The position numbers and the translations under genes were made by a program. DNA of 64,000 bases from Methylobacter sp015476545 (GTDB taxonomy: Bacteria > Pseudomonadota > Gammaproteobacteria > Methylococcales > Methylomonadaceae). Under the pieces are notes generated by a model. The model saw only the letters and a program-made list of their open reading frames with translations, made no database searches and had not been told where the DNA came from. Positions 18,551-25,712 of this stretch are shown piece by piece; position 1 is the first letter of the stretch; each line of letters begins with the position of its first letter. The stretch is taken from NCBI RefSeq assembly GCF_052162025.1, contig NZ_CP197401.1, positions 682,001 through 746,000 on the forward strand. The letters are read 5' to 3'.

Positions 18551-19960
18551 TTACAAACTGTAGTACATATCAAATTCTACAGGATGCGTGCTCATACGCA
18601 GACGAGTGACTTCTTGCATTTTTAGTTCAATGTAGCCGTCAATCACATCGTTAGTAAATACGCCGCCGCGGGTCAGGAATTCACGGTCTTTGTCCAGAGC
18701 ATCCAAAGCTTGGTCAAAGGCGTGACAGACTTGCGGGATTTCTTTCTCTTCTTCCGGCGGCAGGTCGTACAGGTCTTTATCCATGGCATCGCCAGGATGG
18801 ATCTTGTTCTGAATGCCGTCCAGACCAGCCATCATCATTGCTGAGAATGCCAAGTATGGGTTTGCGGTTGAGTCAGGGAAGCGTACTTCGATACGACGAC
18901 CTTTAGGGTTTTGTACGTAAGGAATACGGATGGAAGCAGAACGGTTACGCGCGGAATAAGCCAGCATAACAGGCGCTTCAAAGCCTGGAACCAGGCGTTT
19001 GTAGCTGTTGGTTGACGCGTTTGTGAAGGCGTTCAGGGCTTTTGCGTGTTTAATGATACCGCCGATGTAGTACAGGGCTGTTTCAGACAGGCCGCCGTAT
19101 AAGTCGCCTGAGAACAGGTTTACGCCGCCTTTAGACAAGGATTGGTGTACATGCATGCCGCTGCCGTTGTCGCCAACCAGGGGTTTAGGCATGAAAGTGA
19201 CCGTTTTGCCATAAGCATGCGCGATGTTCGAGATAACATATTTCAGTTGCAGTACTTCGTCGGCTTTTTTAACCAGCGTATTGAATTTTACGCCGATTTC
19301 GCATTGGCCCGCTGTTGCCACTTCGTGGTGGTGAACTTCAGTCTGCATGCCCATTTCTTCCAGCGTCAGGCACATTGCAGAACGCATGTCCTGGAATGAA
19401 TCAACCGGTGGCACAGGGAAGTAACCGCCTTTAACGCCTGGACGGTGACCGATGTTGCCGTCTTCATAGACTTTTTCCGAGTTCCAGCCGGCTTCCTGTG
19501 AATCGATTTTAAAGAAAGAGCCGCTCATGTCGGCGTTCCAGCGGACGTCATCGAAAATGAAAAATTCGTTTTCAGGACCGAAGAAAGCGGTATCGGCGAT
19601 GCCGGTTGATTGCAGGTAGGCTTCCGCACGTTTGGCGATAGAGCGAGGGTCGCGCTCGTAACCTTGCATGTTGCTTGGCTCGATGATGTCGCAACGCAGG
19701 ATCAGCGTGTTGTCATCAAAGAACGGATCCATGACCGCAGTAGTTGGATCGGGCATCAGGATCATGTCGGATTCATTGATGCCTTTCCAGCCGGCAACTG
19801 ACGAACCGTCGAACATGTTCCCTTCTTCAAAGGTATCTTCATCAATAGTATGAGCAGGGAATGTGACATGCTGCTCTTTGCCGCGTGTGTCACAAAAACG
19901 AAAATCGACGAATTTCACGTCGTTTTCTTTGATCATTTTAAGTACTTTTTCTACAGACAT
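18551..19960 (-). CDS. glnA: Type I glutamine synthetase
   Basis: 469 aa GSI, which makes glutamine from glutamate, ammonium and ATP; the normal length for a dodecameric enzyme. It shows the N-terminal FVDFRFCDTRGKEQH, FGPENEFFIFDD for metal binding, the ATP-binding stretch around GSGMHVHQS, and the adenylylation tyrosine in KDLYDLPPEEEKEIP, so activity is probably tuned by GlnE. It is followed by its own terminator and then glnL-glnG, the classic glnA-glnL-glnG order. I found no convincing GG-N10-GC sigma-54 site in the interval upstream. Confidence 0.98.
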   Translation of the reverse strand: MSVEKVLKMIKENDVKFVDFRFCDTRGKEQHVTFPAHTIDEDTFEEGNMFDGSSVAGWKGINESDMILMPDPTTAVMDPFFDDNTLILRCDIIEPSNMQGYERDPRSIAKRAEAYLQSTGIADTAFFGPENEFFIFDDVRWNADMSGSFFKIDSQEAGWNSEKVYEDGNIGHRPGVKGGYFPVPPVDSFQDMRSAMCLTLEEMGMQTEVHHHEVATAGQCEIGVKFNTLVKKADEVLQLKYVISNIAHAYGKTVTFMPKPLVGDNGSGMHVHQSLSKGGVNLFSGDLYGGLSETALYYIGGIIKHAKALNAFTNASTNSYKRLVPGFEAPVMLAYSARNRSASIRIPYVQNPKGRRIEVRFPDSTANPYLAFSAMMMAGLDGIQNKIHPGDAMDKDLYDLPPEEEKEIPQVCHAFDQALDALDKDREFLTRGGVFTNDVIDGYIELKMQEVTRLRMSTHPVEFDMYYSL

Positions 19961-20044
19961 TTACTTTGTCTCCTGGATGGTCTTGAACGGATTATTATAA
20001 AAGGCAAACGGTATAACATACCTTTTTTTTTATAGCTTAGCCAC

Positions 20045-20068
20045 TAAAAAAGGGCGCAACAAGCCCGG
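20045..20068 (-). terminator. Weak terminator after the porin gene
   Basis: A short GGGC/GCCC stem (20052-20055 with 20063-20066) is followed in the minus direction by seven T residues. It lies about 65 bases past the porin stop. The stem is only four base pairs, so confidence is limited. Confidence 0.45.
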
Positions 20069-20132
20069 TGTTAGTGCGTCGCCTGAAACATGAAACACGT
20101 CCTTGTGTTGCATAAAATTAAGAGTCGGGGGA

Positions 20133-21305
20133 TTAAAAGCGAACGATTGCATCGGCTGAAATCAGGACTTGGTTATAGCTTAAGCCATCATTATATGCCG
20201 CATTTCCATTTGAATGATCGTATCTGACTTCAGGGCGTAACGTCAGCCAGGACATGGGTTTGTAGTTCATGCCTACAGTGGCCGCCAGATAATGGCCTTT
20301 GTTGCCGTTGACCCTGATGCCGTCTTCGTCGCGGAACCATTCAAAGCGTGCGCCAACGCCAACTTTGTCGGACACATCATAAGTCAGGTACTGGTTGATG
20401 CCATACCATTTTGCTGGGTCAGCGCTTTGCGATTTTTCTTCTATACCCATATCGTGTTGCAGTTTGTAATGCAGCTTGTCGGTGATGTCATGGCTTAGCA
20501 ATATGGTATACAGCGTACGGTTGTGTTCGTCATTTTTGTTGACATCGCCGGTAATCAAGGTAAATGTCAATGATGTTTTTTCATCGTCGGTCGTGTAAGT
20601 AGCCCCGCCTAGGAAATTAGCCGGTTCCTGAAAGAATGAATCCCATCCCGATACAACACCGGCGGAAATACTGATGTTTTCGTTAACAGGATAAGACGAC
20701 AGGATGCCGGTATGCGTAAATGGTTCGCCATATTGCATCGTGTAGGCATGAGAGAAGAAAAAGTTATCAGGCGCGGTGACAACCTCGAAGCCGTGGGGCG
20801 TATAGAAATGGCCAATTTTGGTCGTGATGCCGTTGCCGACAGGCGCGAAAACCGTCGCATAGACTTGCGGGAACGCGAGTTTGTAGAGGCGCGAGGAGCC
20901 ATCCGTGATCAGGTTGTCGTCAAAGTTGGCTTGCGTGGTGTAGAAGGCGTCTATGCCATAGGCGATATCGGCCCGAAACCCCACATCCCATTGGCTGCCT
21001 TCGGCGTCAACGGCTCTTTCGATAAAGCCGTACAATTGATGGGCATTGAATTCGTTGGCGCGATTGTTGAATGTGACAGGGCCGTTTGTTCTGCTTTCAG
21101 GATCATCAGGATTGCCCGCGATACCGGCCGAGACCCAGCCGCCGACATTGATGCCCAGGTTTTTCATGGGCGCTGTTTCATTAATATTGAAACCGGTCAG
21201 GCTTTCAACCGCCCCTTTGTCGTCCGCCTGTGCCAGTGATGAGCAAAGCAGGGCGCTGCATAAGGTAAGCGGCCAGCCGTTATATTTTTTGTGATGAGTC
21301 AGCAT
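20133..21305 (-). CDS. Outer-membrane beta-barrel porin (OmpL/BBP2-like)
   Basis: 390 aa with a signal peptide ending SLAQA, then alternating polar/hydrophobic strands and a C-terminal aromatic residue (ISADAIVRF), the usual BamA signal. The pattern NLGINVGGWVSAGI at the N-terminus and TWLTL-type strand repeats resemble the putative beta-barrel porin-2 group. It sits between glnA and glnK-amtB, so a role in uptake of a nitrogen compound is plausible; that is inference from position only. The leader carries a perfect 10 bp inverted repeat (21336-21366). Confidence 0.75.
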   Translation of the reverse strand: MLTHHKKYNGWPLTLCSALLCSSLAQADDKGAVESLTGFNINETAPMKNLGINVGGWVSAGIAGNPDDPESRTNGPVTFNNRANEFNAHQLYGFIERAVDAEGSQWDVGFRADIAYGIDAFYTTQANFDDNLITDGSSRLYKLAFPQVYATVFAPVGNGITTKIGHFYTPHGFEVVTAPDNFFFSHAYTMQYGEPFTHTGILSSYPVNENISISAGVVSGWDSFFQEPANFLGGATYTTDDEKTSLTFTLITGDVNKNDEHNRTLYTILLSHDITDKLHYKLQHDMGIEEKSQSADPAKWYGINQYLTYDVSDKVGVGARFEWFRDEDGIRVNGNKGHYLAATVGMNYKPMSWLTLRPEVRYDHSNGNAAYNDGLSYNQVLISADAIVRF

Positions 21306-21335
21306 AAATATTGCCTTTTGTCAGGTTCTTATCAA

Positions 21336-21366
21336 GCATCCCAAGAAAATCATAAACTTGGGATGC
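21336..21366. promoter_or_regulatory. Inverted repeat in the porin leader
   Basis: GCATCCCAAG (21336-21345) and CTTGGGATGC (21357-21366) form a perfect 10 bp repeat with an 11 base AT-rich loop, 31-61 bases upstream of the porin start codon. It could be a leader stem-loop that stabilises or controls the mRNA, or an operator. The spacing of about 21 bases between arm centres would also suit a dimeric DNA-binding protein. Confidence 0.6.
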
Positions 21367-21545
21367 CAAGTTAATCTAAATTTTAAGTCCATTGGTAAAA
21401 CTAATTTCAAATATAGTTGTTTGTATCCCAAAATGTGGTTTTATTAATACACTTAAGATCATAAATGCAAGATGCGGGCCAAATATGCTTAAGCAGGATT
21501 GCCTTGATAAATATAAAGAATCAGGCAGAATTAATATTATCGGTT

Positions 21546-21592
21546 TGAATCAAAATGGTGCAAAAAAAATTTATTTGATCCAGTTTGGTGCA
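21546..21592 (+). promoter_or_regulatory. Two distal NtrC-like half palindromes upstream of glnK
   Basis: TGAATCAAAATGGTGCA (21546-21562) and TGATCCAGTTTGGTGCA (21576-21592) each match 12 of 17 bases of the TGCAC-N7-GTGCA type NtrC site, with a perfect right half TGGTGCA. Their centres are 30 bases apart, three helical turns. They lie about 350-390 bases upstream of the predicted glnK start point, so they would need DNA looping. Confidence 0.4.
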
Positions 21593-21843
21593 TAAGGTGT
21601 TACTGGCTGACTCTGTATTTCAGTCACAAGGAGTGCGCAGAACATAAGTTATGCCAATGAATTTTTTGTTTCACTGCAGATATTAAGTTGAATCATTATC
21701 GGCGTTAGCTACGCTTCAAAGCAAATCAATTGGTCGGAAGAGCTTTGCGATGATTTTAGGCATACATGGTTCAGGGCGAGTATAAAGCTCGGATGACTTA
21801 ATACGGTATTTAAGCTTCAAAATGGTGCTTACAAATCCCTATT

Positions 21844-21860
21844 TGCACTGGAGTTGTGCG
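21844..21860 (+). promoter_or_regulatory. NtrC binding site of the glnK-amtB promoter
   Basis: TGCACTGGAGTTGTGCG contains GCAC-N7-GTGC, the dyad bound by NtrC dimers. Its centre lies about 87 bases upstream of the predicted transcription start, a usual position for an enhancer of a sigma-54 promoter. Confidence 0.7.
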
Positions 21861-21911
21861 GCCTTTTTTCAAAAAACCTCAGCTTTATCAGCATTTATCG
21901 GGATTTTTTTC

Positions 21912-21929
21912 TTGGCACAGTCTGTGCAT
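21912..21929 (+). promoter_or_regulatory. Sigma-54 promoter of glnK-amtB (first locus)
   Basis: TTGGCACAGTCTGTGCAT matches the sigma-54 consensus, with the invariant GG (21914-21915) and GC (21926-21927) exactly 10 bases apart and the extended TGGCAC -24 element. Transcription should begin near 21939, giving a leader of about 30 bases before glnK. Confidence 0.88.
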
Positions 21930-21968
21930 TGGATATTCCAACAGTTAACGTAAGCAATGAGGTGTTGT

Positions 21969-22307
21969 ATGAAACTGATAACCGCTATTATCAAACCCTT
22001 CAAGCTGGACGACGTCCGCGAAGCCCTTTCCGATATAGGCGTTTCCGGTGTCACAGTGACCGAAGTCAAAGGATTTGGCCGCCAAAAAGGACATACCGAA
22101 CTTTACCGTGGAGCTGAGTATGTGGTTGATTTTCTGCCTAAAGCCAAAGTGGAAGTCGCGGTAGGCGATCAGTTGCTCGATCAGGCCGTAGAGGTGATCA
22201 CCAAAGCGGCTAGCACAGGCAAAATCGGAGACGGCAAGATTTTCGTCACCAATCTGGAGCAGGTGGTCCGGATCCGCACCGGCGAAACCGGCGATGAAGC
22301 ATTGTAA
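21969..22307 (+). CDS. glnK: PII nitrogen signalling protein GlnK (first copy)
   Basis: 112 aa PII protein with MKLITAIIKPFKLDDVREAL, the T-loop with uridylylated Tyr51 in HTELYRGAEY, and the ATP/2-oxoglutarate-binding C-terminal GKIGDGKIFV. It binds and blocks the AmtB channel when nitrogen is ample. The frame is open from 21957, but family length and the GAGGTG site favour the ATG at 21969. It is 14 bases ahead of amtB and driven by the sigma-54 promoter upstream. Confidence 0.96.
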   Translation: MKLITAIIKPFKLDDVREALSDIGVSGVTVTEVKGFGRQKGHTELYRGAEYVVDFLPKAKVEVAVGDQLLDQAVEVITKAASTGKIGDGKIFVTNLEQVVRIRTGETGDEAL

Positions 22308-22320
22308 TTTAGGGGGAAAT

Positions 22321-23739
22321 ATGAAAAGACTCTTACACACCTTTGTACTGTTTATGTTGCTGAGTTTTGCGGGGCTTTCAGTCGCGGAAACGGAAGCGGT
22401 GTTAGTGGAAACCGCGCCAGCAGTAGCCACGCCGATCGAAAAGGGCGATACCGCCTGGATGATTGTGGCGACTGTGCTGGTCGTTCTGATGGTTGTGCCC
22501 GGCCTGGCGTTATTCTATGGCGGCATGGTGAGGGCCAAGAATATGCTGTCCATGCTGATGCAGGTGTTCGTGATTTTTTCGATGATGGCGCTGCTGTGGG
22601 CGATTTACGGTTACAGCATCGCATTTACAGAAGGCAACGCTTTCTTCGGCGGGTTCAGCAAGATGTTTCTTAAAGGCATAACACCGGACTCGGCAGTCGG
22701 GACGTTCAGCAAGGGCGTCTATGTGCCTGAATATATTTATGTTGCCTTTCAGCTTACCTTTGCCGGCATCACACCCGCGTTGATTGTTGGCGCCTTCGCC
22801 GAGCGTGTCAAGTTTTCAGCCGTACTGCTGTTCATGCTGATCTGGTTTACTTTCGCCTATTTGCCTATGGCTCATATGGTCTGGTACTGGGCGGGCCCTG
22901 ACGCCTATACCGATGCAAATGCCGCTGAAGCCGCCGGTGCTACGGCAGGGTTCCTGTTCCAGAAAGGTGCGCTGGATTTTGCCGGCGGTACGGTTGTACA
23001 TATCAATGCCGGCATAGCCGGCCTGATTGGCAGCCTGATGATCGGCAAGCGTATCGGCTATAAAAAAGAATCCCTGGCGCCGCATAGCGTCACGATGACT
23101 ATGGTCGGTGCGGCCTTGCTTTGGGTCGGCTGGTTTGGCTTCAATGTGGGTTCCAATCTGGAAGCCAACGGCTTGGCCGCCCTGGTTTTTGTCAATACGC
23201 TGCTGGCCAGCGCGGCCGCAGCCTGGGCATGGATGACGGCCGAATGGGCGGCTCGGGGCAAGCCCAGCATGCTGGGCGCGGCTTCGGGCGCTATTGCTGG
23301 GCTCGTCGCCATTACGCCCGCCTGCGGCTGGTCCGGCCCTATGGGCGCTATTGCCCTTGGACTGGTTTCTGGCGCTATCTGTTTCTGGTCGGTAACCAGC
23401 CTGAAAAGCCGGCTCGACTATGATGACTCGCTGGATGCATTTGGCGTGCATGGCATCGGCGGCATTATTGGCGCCCTGGGCACAGGCATTGTTGCCTGCC
23501 CGACATTAGGCGGCACCGGCGTTTGGGACTATGTCACCAACAGCGTGGCCGAATACAGTATGGCCAGCCAGCTCGCAAGCCAGGCATGGGGCGTTGGCGT
23601 GGCGATCATCTGGTCCGGCTTGGTGTCCTTCATCGCCTATAAGATCGTGGATATGCTGATCGGATTGCGAGTCAGCGAAGAGGTTGAGCGTGCAGGTCTC
23701 GATGTCTCGGAGCATGGCGAATCGGCCTATAACCTTTAA
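22321..23739 (+). CDS. amtB: Ammonium transporter AmtB (first copy)
   Basis: 472 aa with a cleavable signal peptide (ends GLSVA) and 11 expected membrane spans. The pore twin histidines are visible in YLPMAHMVWYW and FGVHGIGGIIG. The start at 22321 has a GGGGG ribosome site; an ATG at 22294 overlaps glnK and is not needed. It imports ammonium and is gated by GlnK. The C-terminal tail RVSEEVERAGLDVSEHGESAY is conserved for GlnK contact. Confidence 0.96.
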   Translation: MKRLLHTFVLFMLLSFAGLSVAETEAVLVETAPAVATPIEKGDTAWMIVATVLVVLMVVPGLALFYGGMVRAKNMLSMLMQVFVIFSMMALLWAIYGYSIAFTEGNAFFGGFSKMFLKGITPDSAVGTFSKGVYVPEYIYVAFQLTFAGITPALIVGAFAERVKFSAVLLFMLIWFTFAYLPMAHMVWYWAGPDAYTDANAAEAAGATAGFLFQKGALDFAGGTVVHINAGIAGLIGSLMIGKRIGYKKESLAPHSVTMTMVGAALLWVGWFGFNVGSNLEANGLAALVFVNTLLASAAAAWAWMTAEWAARGKPSMLGAASGAIAGLVAITPACGWSGPMGAIALGLVSGAICFWSVTSLKSRLDYDDSLDAFGVHGIGGIIGALGTGIVACPTLGGTGVWDYVTNSVAEYSMASQLASQAWGVGVAIIWSGLVSFIAYKIVDMLIGLRVSEEVERAGLDVSEHGESAYNL

Positions 23740-23824
23740 TTTCTAGGAGCTTCGGGATCGGTTGAAGCGGTCTTTGAAGCATTATGAAACGGTGAATAAA
23801 AGTCATAGACATCGGATAGAAGAT

Positions 23825-23850
23825 GGGCGCGTCATGCGCCCGTTTTCGTT
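23825..23850 (+). terminator. Terminator after the first amtB
   Basis: GGGCGC (23825-23830) and GCGCCC (23836-23841) form a tight hairpin around GTCAT, followed by GTTTTCGTTT. It lies about 85 bases past the amtB stop and separates the two glnK-amtB loci. Confidence 0.65.
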
Positions 23851-23969
23851 TGGATTGATACGGGCTTCCCGGCATGCCCTGGCGGCCGGGCAATTGTATG
23901 TTGACTGATAATTCACTATGATGGCTGTTGATGTTATCCCTAATTTTCTTTTAATAATCGAGAGAAATC

Positions 23970-24308
23970 ATGAAATTAATCACAGCAATCATTAAACCGT
24001 TCAAAATGGATGACGTAAGAGAGGCGTTATCTGAAATCGGCGTCTCCGGCGTGACGGCCACCGAAGTTAAAGGCTTCGGCCGTCAAAAAGGTCATACCGA
24101 GCTCTACCGGGGGGCAGAGTATGTGGTGGATTTTCTGCCTAAAGTTAAGCTGGAAATCGCGGTGCCGGACAGTATTTTGGATAAAGCAGTAGAAACAATC
24201 GTAAAAGCGGCCAGTACCGGCAAAATCGGTGATGGGAAAATCTTTGTCTCCAATTTGGAACAGGTGATTCGAATCAGAACGGGCGAAACCGGGGAGGACG
24301 CTATCTAA
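23970..24308 (+). CDS. glnK: PII nitrogen signalling protein GlnK (second copy)
   Basis: 112 aa, nearly the same sequence as the first copy over the first 60 residues, including the uridylylation Tyr51 in HTELYRGAEY and the GKIGDGKIFVSN C-terminal site. Differences cluster in the region KLEIAVPDSILDKAVETIVKA. It has an AGAGAAATC start region and lies 16 bases before the second amtB. No sigma-54 promoter comparable to that of the first locus is visible in the interval, so expression may differ. Confidence 0.95.
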   Translation: MKLITAIIKPFKMDDVREALSEIGVSGVTATEVKGFGRQKGHTELYRGAEYVVDFLPKVKLEIAVPDSILDKAVETIVKAASTGKIGDGKIFVSNLEQVIRIRTGETGEDAI

Positions 24309-24324
24309 TTATGTCAGGAATAGA

Positions 24325-25614
24325 ATGTCATTTAAATCGGGTGAACTGTCTTTAGTTTTATTATTAATGCCGGAACTGGCTGTAGCCGGCGAGTTGAACC
24401 AGGCCAATACGGCCTGGGTGTTAACATCCACGACGCTGGTATTGTTTATGACGATACCGGGATTGTCGCTGTTTTATGGCGGCCTGGTCAGAAGCAAGAA
24501 CGTGCTGTCGGTTTTGATGCAGTGCTTTGCAATTACCTGCCTGGTTTCCATACTCTGGCTGGCCGGCGTCTATAGCCTGATTTTTGCCGATGGCGGCGAT
24601 CTGCAAAAGCTGATAGGCGGCACATCCAAATTGTTTTTACCGGGTATCGGTACCGAGTCACTGACAGGCGATATCCCTGAAACAGTTTATTTCATGTTTC
24701 AAATGACATTCGCGATTATTTCGCCGGCATTGATCGTCGGCGGTTTTGCCGAACGCATGAAGTTTTCGGCGATGCTCTGGTTCAGCGGTTTATGGTTAAT
24801 TCTCTGTTATCTGCCGGTCTGCCATTGGCTCTGGGGCGGCGGATGGCTGGCCGACCTGGGCGCAATGGATTTTGCCGGCGGCATTGTGATCCATGTCAAT
24901 GCCGGCGTTGCGGCCCTGGTGGCGGCGCTGGTGCTGGGGAACCGGCGCGGTTTTCCAACCACGGCCATGCCGCCGCATAATATGACCATGGTGGTGACCG
25001 GCGCGGGCATGTTGTGGGTCGGCTGGTTCGGTTTCAACGCCGGCAGCGCCTTGACGGCCAACGGCAATGCCGGCATGGCGATGCTGGTCACGCATATCGG
25101 CGCGGCGTCCGGTTCTTTGACCTGGATGTTTATCGAATGGCAACATTTTGGCAAACCCAGTGTCTTAGGCATTGTGACCGGCATGGTGGCCGGGCTGGGT
25201 ACGATTACGCCGGCTTCCGGTTTCATAGGCCCCACCGGCGCTCTGGTCATCGGCATTACCGCTGGCATTGTGTGTTTCTACGCAACGCACTATGTGAAGC
25301 GCACGCTGAAAATCGACGATTCATTGGACGTGTTTCCCGTACATGGCGTGGGCGGCGTTACGGGCTCGTTGTTGACCGGCGTGTTTGCGGCAAGCGGTCT
25401 GGGCGGCCTGGGACTGGCTGACGGCGTATCGATTATGGATCAGGTTGGTGTTCAGGCTTTGGCGATTGCCGTAACGGCAGCCTGGAGCATTGTATTCAGT
25501 TATCTGATATTGAAAGTGCTGGATAAACTGATAGGCCTGCGGGTAACTGCCGATGAGGAGGTGCAGGGGCTGGACATTGTGTTGCACGAAGAGACCGGCT
25601 ATCAGGATCTATAA
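24325..25614 (+). CDS. amtB: Ammonium transporter AmtB (second copy)
   Basis: 429 aa, shorter than the first copy mainly in the segment before span 5. A short hydrophobic leader ends AVAG. Pore histidines are present in YLPVCHWLWGG and VFPVHGVGGVTG, and the C-terminal tail RVTADEEVQGLDIVLHEETGY is GlnK-interaction type. It is clearly diverged from the first AmtB, so this is not a recent duplication. The start is ATG with a GGA site 16 bases after glnK. Confidence 0.95.
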   Translation: MSFKSGELSLVLLLMPELAVAGELNQANTAWVLTSTTLVLFMTIPGLSLFYGGLVRSKNVLSVLMQCFAITCLVSILWLAGVYSLIFADGGDLQKLIGGTSKLFLPGIGTESLTGDIPETVYFMFQMTFAIISPALIVGGFAERMKFSAMLWFSGLWLILCYLPVCHWLWGGGWLADLGAMDFAGGIVIHVNAGVAALVAALVLGNRRGFPTTAMPPHNMTMVVTGAGMLWVGWFGFNAGSALTANGNAGMAMLVTHIGAASGSLTWMFIEWQHFGKPSVLGIVTGMVAGLGTITPASGFIGPTGALVIGITAGIVCFYATHYVKRTLKIDDSLDVFPVHGVGGVTGSLLTGVFAASGLGGLGLADGVSIMDQVGVQALAIAVTAAWSIVFSYLILKVLDKLIGLRVTADEEVQGLDIVLHEETGYQDL

Positions 25615-25635
25615 GTTAAATCTCAGTGTTTTGTC

Positions 25636-25670
25636 ACAAAAAAGGCGGCGGTAGAGGTCGCCTTTTTTGT
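25636..25670 (+). terminator. Rho-independent terminator of the second glnK-amtB locus
   Basis: ACAAAAAAGGCG (25636-25647) pairs perfectly with CGCCTTTTTTGT (25659-25670). The stem is flanked by A and T runs and lies just after the amtB stop. Confidence 0.9.
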
Positions 25671-25712
25671 TTAGAATGGTTGCAGATGAAGCTGATCTGA
25701 GCGCAGGGGCTT

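Noticed and set aside
21392..21595. 67-codon plus frame in the glnK upstream region
   Set aside because: Contains the NtrC-like half sites, has no ribosome site and no family resemblance.
23750..23775. GG-N10-GC match upstream of the second glnK
   Set aside because: Only the invariant dinucleotides match; the -24 and -12 elements are otherwise poor, so it is probably chance.
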